From Pseudomonadota bacterium (lineage in GTDB: Bacteria > BMS3Abin14): 12,732 nucleotides of DNA. Below, in pieces: positions 1 through 6,280 of the stretch. The stretch lies in contig DAOVVW010000004.1 in NCBI GenBank assembly GCA_030636965.1, positions 1 through 12,732 on the forward strand, given 5' to 3'. Position 1 is the first letter of the stretch; each line of letters opens with the position of its first letter. The notes beneath the pieces were generated by a model. That model worked only from the letters and a program-made list of their open reading frames with translations, did no database searches and was not told the DNA's origin. The position numbers and the translations under genes were made by a program.

Positions 1-255
1 CTCAACAGCGGGACATACTTCCAGAGTATGTATTCGGCTGCAGCCTGGGCCGACGTAGAGATGGGACTTATCAAGTCATTCGTCTTCGGGCTCCTCGTTG
101 TGTGGATTTGTACGGCAAAAGGGTTTTTCCTGCACAGGGAAAGAGCCGGCGGCTTCGGCGCGGAAGGTGTGAGCAGGACAACGACCAATGCGGTGGTAAT
201 GGCGTCAGTTACGATCCTCGTGTGGGATTATCTGATCAGCGCTATGATGTTATAA
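1..255 (+). CDS. mlaE: MlaE-type ABC permease, 3' end only (5' end lies outside the window)
   Basis: The reading frame is open from base 1 and ends at TAA 253-255, giving the last 84 residues of a membrane protein. It would be the inner-membrane permease of the Mla phospholipid transporter. Two hydrophobic segments are visible, around residues 27-46 and 63-83, joined by a polar loop (HRERAGGFGAEGVSRTTT) typical of the C-terminal end of MlaE/YrbE permeases, where a GA.GV..A.T.AVV pattern precedes the last helix. The assignment is strengthened by the downstream order mlaF, mlaD, mlaA, mlaC. The first ATG in the window (28) is internal and not the real start. The N-terminal part cannot be judged. 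Confidence 0.92.
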   Translation, partial: LNSGTYFQSMYSAAAWADVEMGLIKSFVFGLLVVWICTAKGFFLHRERAGGFGAEGVSRTTTNAVVMASVTILVWDYLISAMML

Positions 256-257
256 AC

Positions 258-327
258 AAAGTTGTTAGTTGTTAGTGGTTGGTTGTTGGTTAATGACTAT
301 CAACTAAAAACTTGCAACTAACAACTG
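258..327. repeat. Palindromic 7-bp-period repeat between mlaE and mlaF
   Basis: From 261 the sequence reads as five tandem heptads: GTTGTTA, GTTGTTA, GTGGTTG, GTTGTTG, GTTAATG. From 296 it continues as heptads of the opposite strand: ACTATCA, ACTAAAA, ACTTGCA, ACTAACA. The two arms can pair imperfectly as a long hairpin. It lies inside the presumed mla transcript. The same word family recurs at the right edge of the window (12671-12732). Confidence 0.8.
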
Positions 328-359
328 GTACCAAACCTGGAAAGGTAAAACACCGAAAT

Positions 360-1160
360 ATGAGTGCCACTGAAAAAGTAAAAGTTGTCGAATTAATAAA
401 TGTAGACAAGGCTTTCGGGGACCAGATCGTCCTGGAACACGTTAACCTCCCCATTTATGAGGGAACCACCACCGTCATTGTTGGGCCGAGCGGGACTGGT
501 AAAAGTGTGACGCTCAAGCTGATGATGGGTCTGATGAGACCGGACAGCGGACAGGTAATAGCCTTTGGTCAGAACATCTCCAATATCAGCACCAAGGAGC
601 TGAGAAGTATAAGGATGAATTTCGGCGTCCTGTTCCAGAATGTCGCACTATTTGATTCCATGAATATTTTCGACAATATTGCCCTACCCCTCCGTGAGCG
701 AACCGACGCAACTGAAGAAGAGATACGCCGCAATGTCCAGGAGAAACTTGAGATGATGGGTCTGGCCGGATCCGATGATAAGTTTCCGGCACAGCTCTCC
801 GGAGGTATGTTGAAAAGGGCCGGACTGGCTCGGGCCCTCGTCCTGAATCCCAGGATCGTCTTTTTCGATGAACCAACGACCGGCCTGGATTCAAACAAAT
901 CCGCGGAGATTTACAGGCTGTTTCACCAGACCCAGAGAGAACTCAATTACTCCGCCGTGATAGTTAGCCACGATGTACCGAAGATCTTCAAACTCTCAGA
1001 CTATGTCGTCCTGCTTTCCGAGAAAAAACTTCACGGGTGTGTCTCACCCGAGGACTTCCAGCTGTCGGACAACCCGGCTATAAGACTTTATGTGGAAAAG
1101 AATATCGGACCGATCTATTCCAGCTTAAGAGAGGAGGCGGGTTTTTATGAAACGTTTTAA
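360..1160 (+). CDS. mlaF: MlaF, ATP-binding subunit of the Mla phospholipid ABC transporter
   Basis: This 266-residue ATPase powers phospholipid transport with MlaE at the inner membrane. Motifs in order: Walker A GPSGTGKS (residues 42-49), Q-loop glutamine at 93 in VLFQN, ABC signature LSGGM (146-150), Walker B IVFFDEP (from 166) with the catalytic Glu, D-loop GLD, and switch His 204 in IVSHD. The MGLMRPDSG stretch and the SGGMLKRAGLARAL signature are characteristic of the MlaF family. I chose ATG 360, preceded by GGAAAGG at 339-345 (somewhat distant). A longer frame from TTG 312 would start inside the repeat tract and is rejected. The last 14 bases overlap mlaD, which suggests coupled translation. 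Confidence 0.96.
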   Translation: MSATEKVKVVELINVDKAFGDQIVLEHVNLPIYEGTTTVIVGPSGTGKSVTLKLMMGLMRPDSGQVIAFGQNISNISTKELRSIRMNFGVLFQNVALFDSMNIFDNIALPLRERTDATEEEIRRNVQEKLEMMGLAGSDDKFPAQLSGGMLKRAGLARALVLNPRIVFFDEPTTGLDSNKSAEIYRLFHQTQRELNYSAVIVSHDVPKIFKLSDYVVLLSEKKLHGCVSPEDFQLSDNPAIRLYVEKNIGPIYSSLREEAGFYETF

Positions 1161-1593
1161 TATTGAAATCGCCGTAGGCATCTTCATGGTTGTAGGTTTT
1201 CTGTGTTTTACATGGATCTCGATCAAACTTGGAGATGTAAACCTTTTCGGGAAGGACACATATCCCCTGGAAGCACGCTTTAACTCAGTATCAGGGCTCA
1301 AGGAGGGAGCCACTATTGAGATAGCAGGTGTACGGATAGGCAAAGTATCCTCCATCAATCTGGACAGTGAGGATTACGAAGCCGTCTTGCAACTGGACAT
1401 CGACAAGGGAATAAGGCTCCAGGAAGACAGTATTGCCTCCATCAGAACCGCAGGTATTATCGGGGACAGGTTTGTGAACATCTCACCCGGAGGGCTTGAC
1501 GAATTCATCGAGCCCGGCGGTGAACTGGAGGAGACTGAATCAGCCATCAATCTTGAGGAATTGGTAAGCAAATATATATTTGAGGCTGAATAA
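1147..1593 (+). CDS. mlaD: MlaD, MCE-domain substrate-binding subunit of the Mla transporter
   Basis: The 148-residue protein has one N-terminal membrane anchor (about residues 8-26) and one MCE domain (about 38-115). The diagnostic stretch is EGATIEIAGVRIGKV near residue 54, followed by GIIGDRFVNISPGG. MlaD forms a hexameric ring on the MlaFE complex and passes lipid between MlaC and the inner membrane. It is shorter than the E. coli protein (about 183 residues), with little sequence after the MCE domain beyond the short segment LEELVSKYIF. The start ATG 1147 lies 9 bases after a strong GAGGAGG site (1131-1137) inside the end of mlaF. Confidence 0.95.
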   Translation: MKRFNIEIAVGIFMVVGFLCFTWISIKLGDVNLFGKDTYPLEARFNSVSGLKEGATIEIAGVRIGKVSSINLDSEDYEAVLQLDIDKGIRLQEDSIASIRTAGIIGDRFVNISPGGLDEFIEPGGELEETESAINLEELVSKYIFEAE

Positions 1594-1594
1594 A

Positions 1595-2398
1595 ATGCAT
1601 AAACATCGTTTTTTCACTGTGATCACTGGTATCTTTCTCGCTCTGGCCTTTGTACTGGTCGTTGTTCAGCCAACGCCGTTATGGGCCCAGGAGACTGACA
1701 CGACCGTGTCCGGAGATGCTGCCTCCCGGGAAAACAAAGATGATTTTGACGACGATTTCGATGACTTCGACGATGAAGACGAAGAATTCGTGACTATTTC
1801 TGATCCCCTCGAACCCATAAACAGAGGGTTCTTCTGGTTCAATGACAAACTGTACTTCTACCTGATAAAGCCTGTTACAAGGGTCTACAGAGTAGTCCCG
1901 GAGAAGGCCCGGGTCTCAGTGTCCAACTTTTTTTCTAATGTCTTCACTCCCATCAGGTTCGCGAACGCACTGGTACAGCTCAAGTTCAGGGATGCAGGGA
2001 CAGAACTGGGCAGGTTGCTTATAAACTCTACAATAGGCATAGGTGGACTTTTCGATCCGGCAAAAAATATTTACGGGATCAGGAAAAAAAGCGAGGATTT
2101 CGGTCAGACCCTCGGCCACTACGGAATCGGTCAGGGTTTCTATCTGGTCCTGCCCATTTTTGGGCCCTCCAGCCTTCGAGACGGACTCGGCGACGCGGTT
2201 GATGCCTACTATCTCAACCCAATATATACTCTTGACCTGAAAGACCGGGATAAATATACACTTTGGGCTCTTGACCAGATTAACGCCCTTTCTCTTGATA
2301 GGGATACCTACGAGGCCATCAAAAGAGAATCCCTCGACCCGTATGTCTTCGTCAGAGATGCCTATTCACAGAATCGCGCAGGCAAAGTCAGAAAGTAG
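1595..2398 (+). CDS. mlaA: MlaA/VacJ-family outer-membrane phospholipid transport protein
   Basis: This 267-residue protein belongs to the MlaA (VacJ) family, which removes misplaced phospholipid from the outer leaflet of the outer membrane and hands it to MlaC. The conserved core starts at DPLEPINR (70-77) and includes NFFSNVFTPIRFANA, GTELGRLLINSTIGIGGLFDPA and EDFGQTLGHYGIGQGFYLVLPIFGPS (each shown in part). A signal peptide is clear (cleavage probably after LWA, residue 31). It has no lipobox cysteine, so unlike E. coli MlaA it looks non-lipidated. Residues 49-64 are an Asp/Glu tract interrupted only by Phe. The gene follows mlaD by one base. ATG 1595 is preferred over TTG 1580, because it puts the signal peptide at the N-terminus and has GAGG 9 bases upstream. 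Confidence 0.95.
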   Translation: MHKHRFFTVITGIFLALAFVLVVVQPTPLWAQETDTTVSGDAASRENKDDFDDDFDDFDDEDEEFVTISDPLEPINRGFFWFNDKLYFYLIKPVTRVYRVVPEKARVSVSNFFSNVFTPIRFANALVQLKFRDAGTELGRLLINSTIGIGGLFDPAKNIYGIRKKSEDFGQTLGHYGIGQGFYLVLPIFGPSSLRDGLGDAVDAYYLNPIYTLDLKDRDKYTLWALDQINALSLDRDTYEAIKRESLDPYVFVRDAYSQNRAGKVRK

Positions 2399-2482
2399 TC
2401 TGAAATAACTTGACCCTTGCAGTCAGTATTGTTAAGTTTATCATTATGTGCCCAACTAACAAAGACTGAAGGGAAGGCAAAT

Positions 2483-3091
2483 ATGAAGAAAATTACCTCA
2501 ACCATTGTTGGTATCCTGTTAATACTGGGATTGAATGCACCGATCCATGCCGCAGCTCCTACTGATCAGCTAAAAAAATCCCTCGATGGGGTTATTGATG
2601 TACTCAGGGAGCAGGGTCTGGACAGGGAGGTCAGGCGAGAGAAAATCCGTGTCCTCTTCAGAGAGAGGTTCGATTTCAAGGTAATGTCCCGAAGAGTGCT
2701 CGCCAGGAACTGGAAGGAAGCCACACCCGACATACAGGACAGATTCGTAATTCTCTTTGCCGATCTTCTCGAGGCGACCTATATAGGCAGGATAGAGGAG
2801 TACTCCGATGAAAGGGTGGATTACATTAAGGAGCGAATAAAGGAAAAACGAGCTATTATTAATACTATGATTGTGACCAAGAGCGTTGAGATACCCATCA
2901 ATTACAAACTAACCCTAACCGGCGACAAGTGGCTCGTTTACGATGTGGTCATCGAAGAAGTCAGCCTGGTCAGGAGTTTCAGGAGCAGCTACTCTGAGAT
3001 AGTAAAAAAAGAAGGCTTTGAGGGGCTCCTTGCGAAAATGGAGGACAAGGCAGAAGAATTGAAGTCCACCGATGGAAAAAAGAAAAAGTGA
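2483..3091 (+). CDS. mlaC: MlaC, periplasmic phospholipid shuttle
   Basis: The 202-residue protein carries a signal peptide (cleavage probably after IHA, residue 23). The remainder matches the MlaC/Ttg2D family: an amphipathic helical N-terminal part, then RERFDFKVMSRRVLARNWKE (from about residue 60), QDRFVILFADLLEATYIGRI and a following beta-rich region (INYKLTLTGDKWLVYDVVIE) that ends in the family pattern VSLVRSFRSSYSEIVKKEG. MlaC ferries phospholipid between MlaA and MlaD. The chosen ATG is 5 bases after GGGAAGG (2471-2477) and places the signal peptide at the N-terminus; a longer open frame from 2417 adds an unlikely preface. An 84-base gap separates it from mlaA, but the operon direction is kept. 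The C-terminus is Lys-rich. Confidence 0.93.
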   Translation: MKKITSTIVGILLILGLNAPIHAAAPTDQLKKSLDGVIDVLREQGLDREVRREKIRVLFRERFDFKVMSRRVLARNWKEATPDIQDRFVILFADLLEATYIGRIEEYSDERVDYIKERIKEKRAIINTMIVTKSVEIPINYKLTLTGDKWLVYDVVIEEVSLVRSFRSSYSEIVKKEGFEGLLAKMEDKAEELKSTDGKKKK

Positions 3092-3095
3092 ACTT

Positions 3096-3584
3096 ATGAC
3101 AGAAAATCCGTGTTCCGTTGACAGCTGTGTATCCTTTCTATGTGAAAAATCTAAAAAGAAGGGCGCTTCCTTTGCTTTTCTGGGGAACCACGAACTGCTA
3201 AAGCTCTCCTCATATTTAGGTTGCAGGCATCTGGAAATCGGTGAAATTATCTGGGAGGAAGGAGACCCCTGCGACTTTATGGCCTTTGTCGTTTCGGGAC
3301 GTCTCAAGATCAAGAAAGAGACTGAATTTGAGGGCAAGCAGGCCGTTGTCGGAATTTACGGAAGTGGGGCGATCGCAGGGGAGCTTTGCCTCCTGGATGG
3401 AAGCCCAAGGGCTATTTCCGCCGAGGCGATGGACCCTGTGGACCTCCTTACTCTGGACCGAATGAACTTCGAAATGCTCATTGGCCGGGAACCCGACCTG
3501 GGTGCCAGGCTTCTGAAGGGGATGCTTCTTACTGTTTCAACGAGGCTGAAACAATCCTTTTCCCGTCTAACGACATTCTTCTGA
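3096..3584 (+). CDS. Single-domain cyclic-nucleotide-binding (CRP-like sensor) protein, no DNA-binding domain
   Basis: The 162-residue protein contains one cNMP-binding domain spanning about residues 27-140. The phosphate-binding cassette is visible as GELCLLDGSPRA, with Gly95-Glu96 and Arg105 at the positions that contact the ribose and phosphate in CRP/PKA domains, so ligand binding is plausible. No helix-turn-helix, kinase or channel domain follows; the C-terminus is a single helix. Four Cys lie in or just before the domain (residues 6, 11, 16 and 43). It starts 4 bases after the mlaC stop (an alternative ATG at 3072 would overlap mlaC), so it is probably cotranscribed with the Mla genes. 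Its role there is unknown; modulating envelope lipid transport is inference only. Confidence 0.85.
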   Translation: MTENPCSVDSCVSFLCEKSKKKGASFAFLGNHELLKLSSYLGCRHLEIGEIIWEEGDPCDFMAFVVSGRLKIKKETEFEGKQAVVGIYGSGAIAGELCLLDGSPRAISAEAMDPVDLLTLDRMNFEMLIGREPDLGARLLKGMLLTVSTRLKQSFSRLTTFF

Positions 3585-3620
3585 TCCAGCTGTTTTCACT
3601 CCACCCCATAAATATTTATC

Positions 3621-3629
3621 TGATACAAT
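3621..3629 (+). promoter_or_regulatory. Possible extended -10 promoter element for the NRDE gene
   Basis: TGATACAAT contains TG one base before TACAAT (5 of 6 to the sigma70 -10 box). No convincing -35 box is seen at 16-18 bases upstream. Transcription would start about 3 bases before ATG 3639, which fits the absence of a ribosome-binding site. This is a pattern match only. Confidence 0.3.
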
Positions 3630-3638
3630 GAAGTATCT

Positions 3639-4418
3639 ATGTGTACACTTGCCTTCGCCTTCAGATCATTCGAAAATTATCCACTGATTTTTCTCGGCAA
3701 CCGGGATGAGTTCTACGACCGCCCCACAACACCGGCCGTCTTCTGGAAGGATGCCCATAGTCTCCTGGCGGGCAGGGATATGAAGTATGGCGGGACCTGG
3801 CTTGGTCTGACGAGGAGGGGCAGGTTCGCTACGATAACCAACTACCGAGACCTGAAAAGCCACAGAGAACACTTGCTATCCAGAGGCATCATGACATCGG
3901 AATATCTGTTGGGAAAGAACGATCCGGTGGATTACCTGAAAGAGGTGGACAGTCAGAAGGACAGTTATAACTGCTTCAATCTTCTTGTCGGCGACATTAA
4001 CAGGCTGTATTACTACTCCAACAGATCCGGTGAAACACAGAACCTTGAACCTGGGATCTACGGCCTTTCCAACCACCTTCTCAACACCCCATGGCCAAAA
4101 GTTAACAGGATAAAAGAACTCTTGAACGGCCATATGGCCGAATTCAGTACACCCTCCACCGAGACCCTGTTCGAGATACTCGCCAACAGCGAAAGAACTG
4201 AGGACGATCAGCTTCCAGATACCGGCATAGGACTTGACTGGGAACGGGTGTTGTCCAGCATCTTTATAACAAGTCCCACCTATGGAACCCGTAATAGCAC
4301 GGTACTGATAATAGACGACAAGAACAAAGTAACGTTTGCGGAGAAATTCTTCAGGTCAGCGAACGATGAGGGTACTGAGGTAAAGTTCGAGTTTACATTA
4401 GAACCTGTAGCTGAGTAA
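3639..4418 (+). CDS. NRDE / TANGO2-family protein
   Basis: The 259-residue protein begins MCTLAF, with the near-invariant Cys2, and contains the family-naming NRDE motif at residues 21-24, GGTWLG (51-56) and ATITNYR (64-70). The family resembles N-terminal-nucleophile hydrolases, with Cys2 exposed after Met removal. Eukaryotic TANGO2 has been linked to heme trafficking and lipid metabolism; the bacterial reaction is not settled. The length is normal and the frame intact. No Shine-Dalgarno site is seen before ATG 3639, but an extended -10-like TG-A-TACAAT lies at 3621-3629, close enough to suggest a nearly leaderless transcript. It is convergent with the next gene. Confidence 0.92.
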   Translation: MCTLAFAFRSFENYPLIFLGNRDEFYDRPTTPAVFWKDAHSLLAGRDMKYGGTWLGLTRRGRFATITNYRDLKSHREHLLSRGIMTSEYLLGKNDPVDYLKEVDSQKDSYNCFNLLVGDINRLYYYSNRSGETQNLEPGIYGLSNHLLNTPWPKVNRIKELLNGHMAEFSTPSTETLFEILANSERTEDDQLPDTGIGLDWERVLSSIFITSPTYGTRNSTVLIIDDKNKVTFAEKFFRSANDEGTEVKFEFTLEPVAE

Positions 4419-4454
4419 TCTCAGAGCAATCCCGGTCACTGCTTTATGGGAAAC

Positions 4455-5156
4455 CTACCTTGACGGGCCAGAGAGAAGACCATCGATGAAAGCCCGTATC
4501 AATGCACTCTCCCCTTCTTCGATAGCACTGAATTCAACGCCCGCGCCCAGAGTCCCTTCCTCATCAATATAACCGACCCAACGTACTTTCGCCTGCGTAT
4601 TTATGGGTTCATCAGCACCGGGAAGCGTAAACTCCAGTTCCTGCTCCTCCCCAATCTCGGGGACTATGTCCATAGCTATGAATGCACCCGTCTGGGAAAG
4701 ATTGTGGATAAATGCTGATACATCAATGTCCTTGCCGCTGACATCGCACTGAAGCTTTGTGGGCACCCTTCTGAAATACCTCTTTCTGATCCCCAGATGC
4801 TCTTCAACGGTTGCAATAAGGACATTTTTGTTAATAGGTTTGTATATGAATCCGTCACATCCAGCCTCAATACACCTCTCCTTGCTCCCGAGTTTGCTGT
4901 CCATGGTAACTATGATGATCGGAATGTCCATCGTCTCGGGATCGCTCTTGAGTATGCGGCAGACTTCATCACCGTTGATATCCGGCATGAACATGTCCAG
5001 GAGAATCAGATCAGGTTTTGTTTTCCGAACGGACTCAAGGGCTTCGTTTCCTGATTTTGCTGTGCTAATGGAAAATGACTTCCTTTTCAGGATCGTTCTT
5101 TCCAGGTGAAGGAAGAGCTCAACATCATCGACGAGCAGGAGTTTCTTAACTTCCAA
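4455..5156 (-). CDS. Response regulator with receiver and PilZ (c-di-GMP-binding) domains
   Basis: The 233-residue protein joins an N-terminal receiver (about 4-122) to a C-terminal PilZ domain (about 124-225). The receiver has the acidic pair Asp10-Asp11, phospho-acceptor Asp54 in LILLDMFMP, Thr84 and Lys106 in YKP, so it looks active. The PilZ part shows both c-di-GMP motifs: RYFRR (the RxxxR motif, Arg126-Arg130) and NLSQTG (N-x-S-x-x-G, 152-157). It could integrate phosphorylation and c-di-GMP signals, typically for motility or surface functions. No partner kinase is in the window. The start is a TTG at 5156, chosen because GAGGAGG lies 6 bases before it; the longer frame from TTG 5174 would run through that site. 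Confidence 0.92.
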   Translation of the reverse strand: MEVKKLLLVDDVELFLHLERTILKRKSFSISTAKSGNEALESVRKTKPDLILLDMFMPDINGDEVCRILKSDPETMDIPIIIVTMDSKLGSKERCIEAGCDGFIYKPINKNVLIATVEEHLGIRKRYFRRVPTKLQCDVSGKDIDVSAFIHNLSQTGAFIAMDIVPEIGEEQELEFTLPGADEPINTQAKVRWVGYIDEEGTLGAGVEFSAIEEGESALIRAFIDGLLSGPSR

Positions 5157-5162
5157 TCCTAT

Positions 5163-5169
5163 CCTCCTC
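5163..5169 (-). promoter_or_regulatory. Ribosome-binding site fixing a TTG start
   Basis: On the minus strand GAGGAGG is followed by a 6-base spacer (ATAGGA) and TTG at 5156-5154. This is the strongest Shine-Dalgarno match in the region and decides the start of the receiver-PilZ gene in the absence of any ATG or GTG nearby. Confidence 0.75.
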
Positions 5170-5220
5170 AGCAAAGCCCTGAAAACAAAAGATCAGTGAA
5201 GCCCAACGAAATCGGTTGTC

Positions 5221-5250
5221 ATTTTAGTCATATTTTGCGGCTTGTGTCAA
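5221..5250 (-). promoter_or_regulatory. Sigma70-type promoter for the receiver-PilZ gene
   Basis: On the minus strand a perfect -35 box TTGACA (5250-5245) is followed after 18 bases by TAAAAT (5226-5221, 5 of 6). Transcription would start near 5214, leaving a leader of about 58 bases before the TTG start at 5156. The position directly upstream of the gene supports it. Confidence 0.6.
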
Positions 5251-5259
5251 GATACAATT

Positions 5260-5283
5260 TTGTGACTCAGTGAAAAGTCACAA
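5260..5283 (-). terminator. Weak hairpin after the C_GCAxxG_C_C gene
   Basis: TTGTGACT (5260-5267) pairs with AGTCACAA (5276-5283) around an 8-base loop, one base past the stop codon of the upstream minus-strand gene. The stem is perfect, but the following minus-strand bases (AATTGTATC) are only weakly U-rich, so termination is uncertain. Confidence 0.35.
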
Positions 5284-5284
5284 C

Positions 5285-5719
5285 TTAGAGAATATCCTCA
5301 AGAATGGCTACAGTATCTTCCAACAGCCCCTCGCAGACTGTTTCCATGAGGTTCTTTTCGACAGCCTCTTCAAACCCCGATGGCGTGCTGATATCGCAGC
5401 CCAGCAGTTCCCGGCATACTATCGAGCCGTTCTTCTCAGAGAACCTTTCCGCTAATATCCTCACAAAATTGTAGGTCTGCTCCTTATCGTCCTGCTTTTC
5501 TTCATCGGTCATCCCGTATCGCATACCCAGGACAAGGAATGCACCTGTAACAGCTCCGCAGACGTCCCCCATTCTGCCCATCCCGGCTCCCAAACCGCAT
5601 GCGATTTTCAGTGCGGTTTCATTATTTAAATCAAGTTCTTCAGCATAGGCTGCTAATACGGATTGTGCGCAGTTAAACCCCCCGCGATATCTATCCAGTG
5701 CCAGATCCTTCTTGCTCAT
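5285..5719 (-). CDS. C_GCAxxG_C_C family protein (putative redox protein)
   Basis: The 144-residue protein belongs to the family named for its Cys pattern. Seen here: GFNCAQSVL (Cys17), ACGLGAGMGRMGDVCGAVTG (Cys41 and Cys54, the GCAxxG-like core), CRELLGC (Cys102, Cys108) and Cys129. Such proteins are common in anaerobes and presumed to be redox-active or metal-binding; no reaction is established. The start ATG 5719 follows AAGGGGGAC closely. The frame stays open upstream to 5860, but that part runs through a hairpin repeat element and is not coding. It is flanked by a promoter-bearing gap downstream and the repeat element upstream; no operon partner is evident. Confidence 0.92.
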   Translation of the reverse strand: MSKKDLALDRYRGGFNCAQSVLAAYAEELDLNNETALKIACGLGAGMGRMGDVCGAVTGAFLVLGMRYGMTDEEKQDDKEQTYNFVRILAERFSEKNGSIVCRELLGCDISTPSGFEEAVEKNLMETVCEGLLEDTVAILEDIL

Positions 5720-5757
5720 ATGTCCCCCTTTACTATTTGGTAATGACAACTGAAAAG

Positions 5758-5915
5758 GTTGATGACTTCGCAAAAAGTCATCAACGCGCCCATTGGGGGG
5801 CGCCCAAATCAATAACTTGCACCGCAAGTTGTTGATTTGTGAGGAAAGTGAAAATGACACTTTTCGCTTTCCGCGGAGTAAAAAGCCAAGAATGGACTTT
5901 TTACGACCATATCAA
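5758..5915. repeat. MITE-like element of five tandem hairpins with imperfect terminal inverted repeats
   Basis: Five stems follow each other almost without spacers. (1) 5758-5768 with 5775-5785, 11 bp perfect. (2) GCGCCC 5786-5791 with GGGCGC 5798-5803. (3) 5806-5820 with 5824-5838, 15 bp with one G-T. (4) 5843-5854 with 5861-5872, 12 bp with one G-T. (5) 5878-5887 with 5894-5904, one bulge. The outermost 21 bases at each end (5759-5779 and 5895-5915) match as inverted repeats at 16 of 21 positions by my alignment. No ORF or transposase is inside. It begins 39 bases upstream of one gene start and ends 3 bases from the acylphosphatase stop. No clear target-site duplication was seen. Confidence 0.7.
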
Positions 5916-5918
5916 TAA

Positions 5919-6206
5919 CTAGAACCCGAAATCGATATCAAAGGTAACGTATTCGCCGGAGGACTCTTTGAAAGCGACGTCTACGTGATCGACGACCGAA
6001 GCAGAAGGGCCGATGTGGGTCCACTTGACCAACAGATCGAGGATATCCCTGGGTCCTTCCGCAATTATCTCAACGGTACCGTCCATGAGATTCCTGACCA
6101 GCCCGACAAGATCAAGTCCCAGAGCCTCTATCCTTGTGCTTTCCCTGAAGGTAACCCCGTGGACCCTTCCGTGAACTATCATGTGTACTCTTTCGTTGTG
6201 GTGCAT
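5919..6206 (-). CDS. acyP: Acylphosphatase
   Basis: The 95-residue protein matches the small acylphosphatase fold, which hydrolyses acyl phosphates such as acetyl phosphate or carbamoyl phosphate. The substrate-binding loop reads GRVHGVTFRE (from residue 13), with catalytic Arg21; the usual consensus is GRVQGVGFR, so Gln-to-His and Gly-to-Thr are departures. The second signature, GLVRNLMDGTVEIIAEG, carries catalytic Asn39. Length is typical. ATG 6206 is chosen with GGGAGA just upstream; an earlier TTG at 6239 falls inside a TTGAAC repeat. Its stop lies 3 bases from the hairpin element. Confidence 0.93.
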   Translation of the reverse strand: MHHNERVHMIVHGRVHGVTFRESTRIEALGLDLVGLVRNLMDGTVEIIAEGPRDILDLLVKWTHIGPSASVVDHVDVAFKESSGEYVTFDIDFGF

Positions 6207-6226
6207 TTCGTCTCCCTGTGTATCTT

Positions 6227-6272
6227 GTTCAACGTTCAACCACGCTTATGCGTGGAGAGTCCCAAGTTCCAA
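6227..6272. repeat. Short heptad pairs and a hairpin upstream of acyP
   Basis: Two tandem copies of GTTCAAC (6227-6240) abut a perfect 6-bp hairpin CCACGC-TTAT-GCGTGG (6240-6255). Two further degenerate heptads GTCCCAA and GTTCCAA lie at 6259-6272. It overlaps the 5' leader of the acylphosphatase gene. Confidence 0.5.
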
Positions 6273-6280
6273 GATTTTTC

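Noticed and set aside
312..359. N-terminal extension of mlaF from TTG 312
   Set aside because: It begins inside the heptad repeat and adds residues not found in MlaF; ATG 360 fits the family start.
569..898. Open frames antisense to mlaF
   Set aside because: They mirror a strongly conserved ABC ATPase and show no domain or ribosome-binding site of their own.
2410..2438. TTGACC-17-TAAGTT as an internal promoter for mlaC
   Set aside because: The -10 box matches only 3 of 6 positions; too weak to annotate.
2417..2482. Upstream extension of mlaC
   Set aside because: It would put 22 residues before a clear signal peptide; ATG 2483 has a good ribosome-binding site.
4411..4424. CTGAG-TAAT-CTCAG hairpin at the end of the NRDE gene as a terminator
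   Set aside because: The stem has only 5 bp and no T-run follows.
5720..5860. Upstream extension of the C_GCAxxG_C_C protein
   Set aside because: The open frame runs through the five-hairpin element; homology and the ribosome-binding site place the start at 5719.
6207..6239. TTG start of acylphosphatase at 6239
   Set aside because: The codon lies in a GTTCAAC repeat; ATG 6206 has a ribosome-binding site and gives the normal length.
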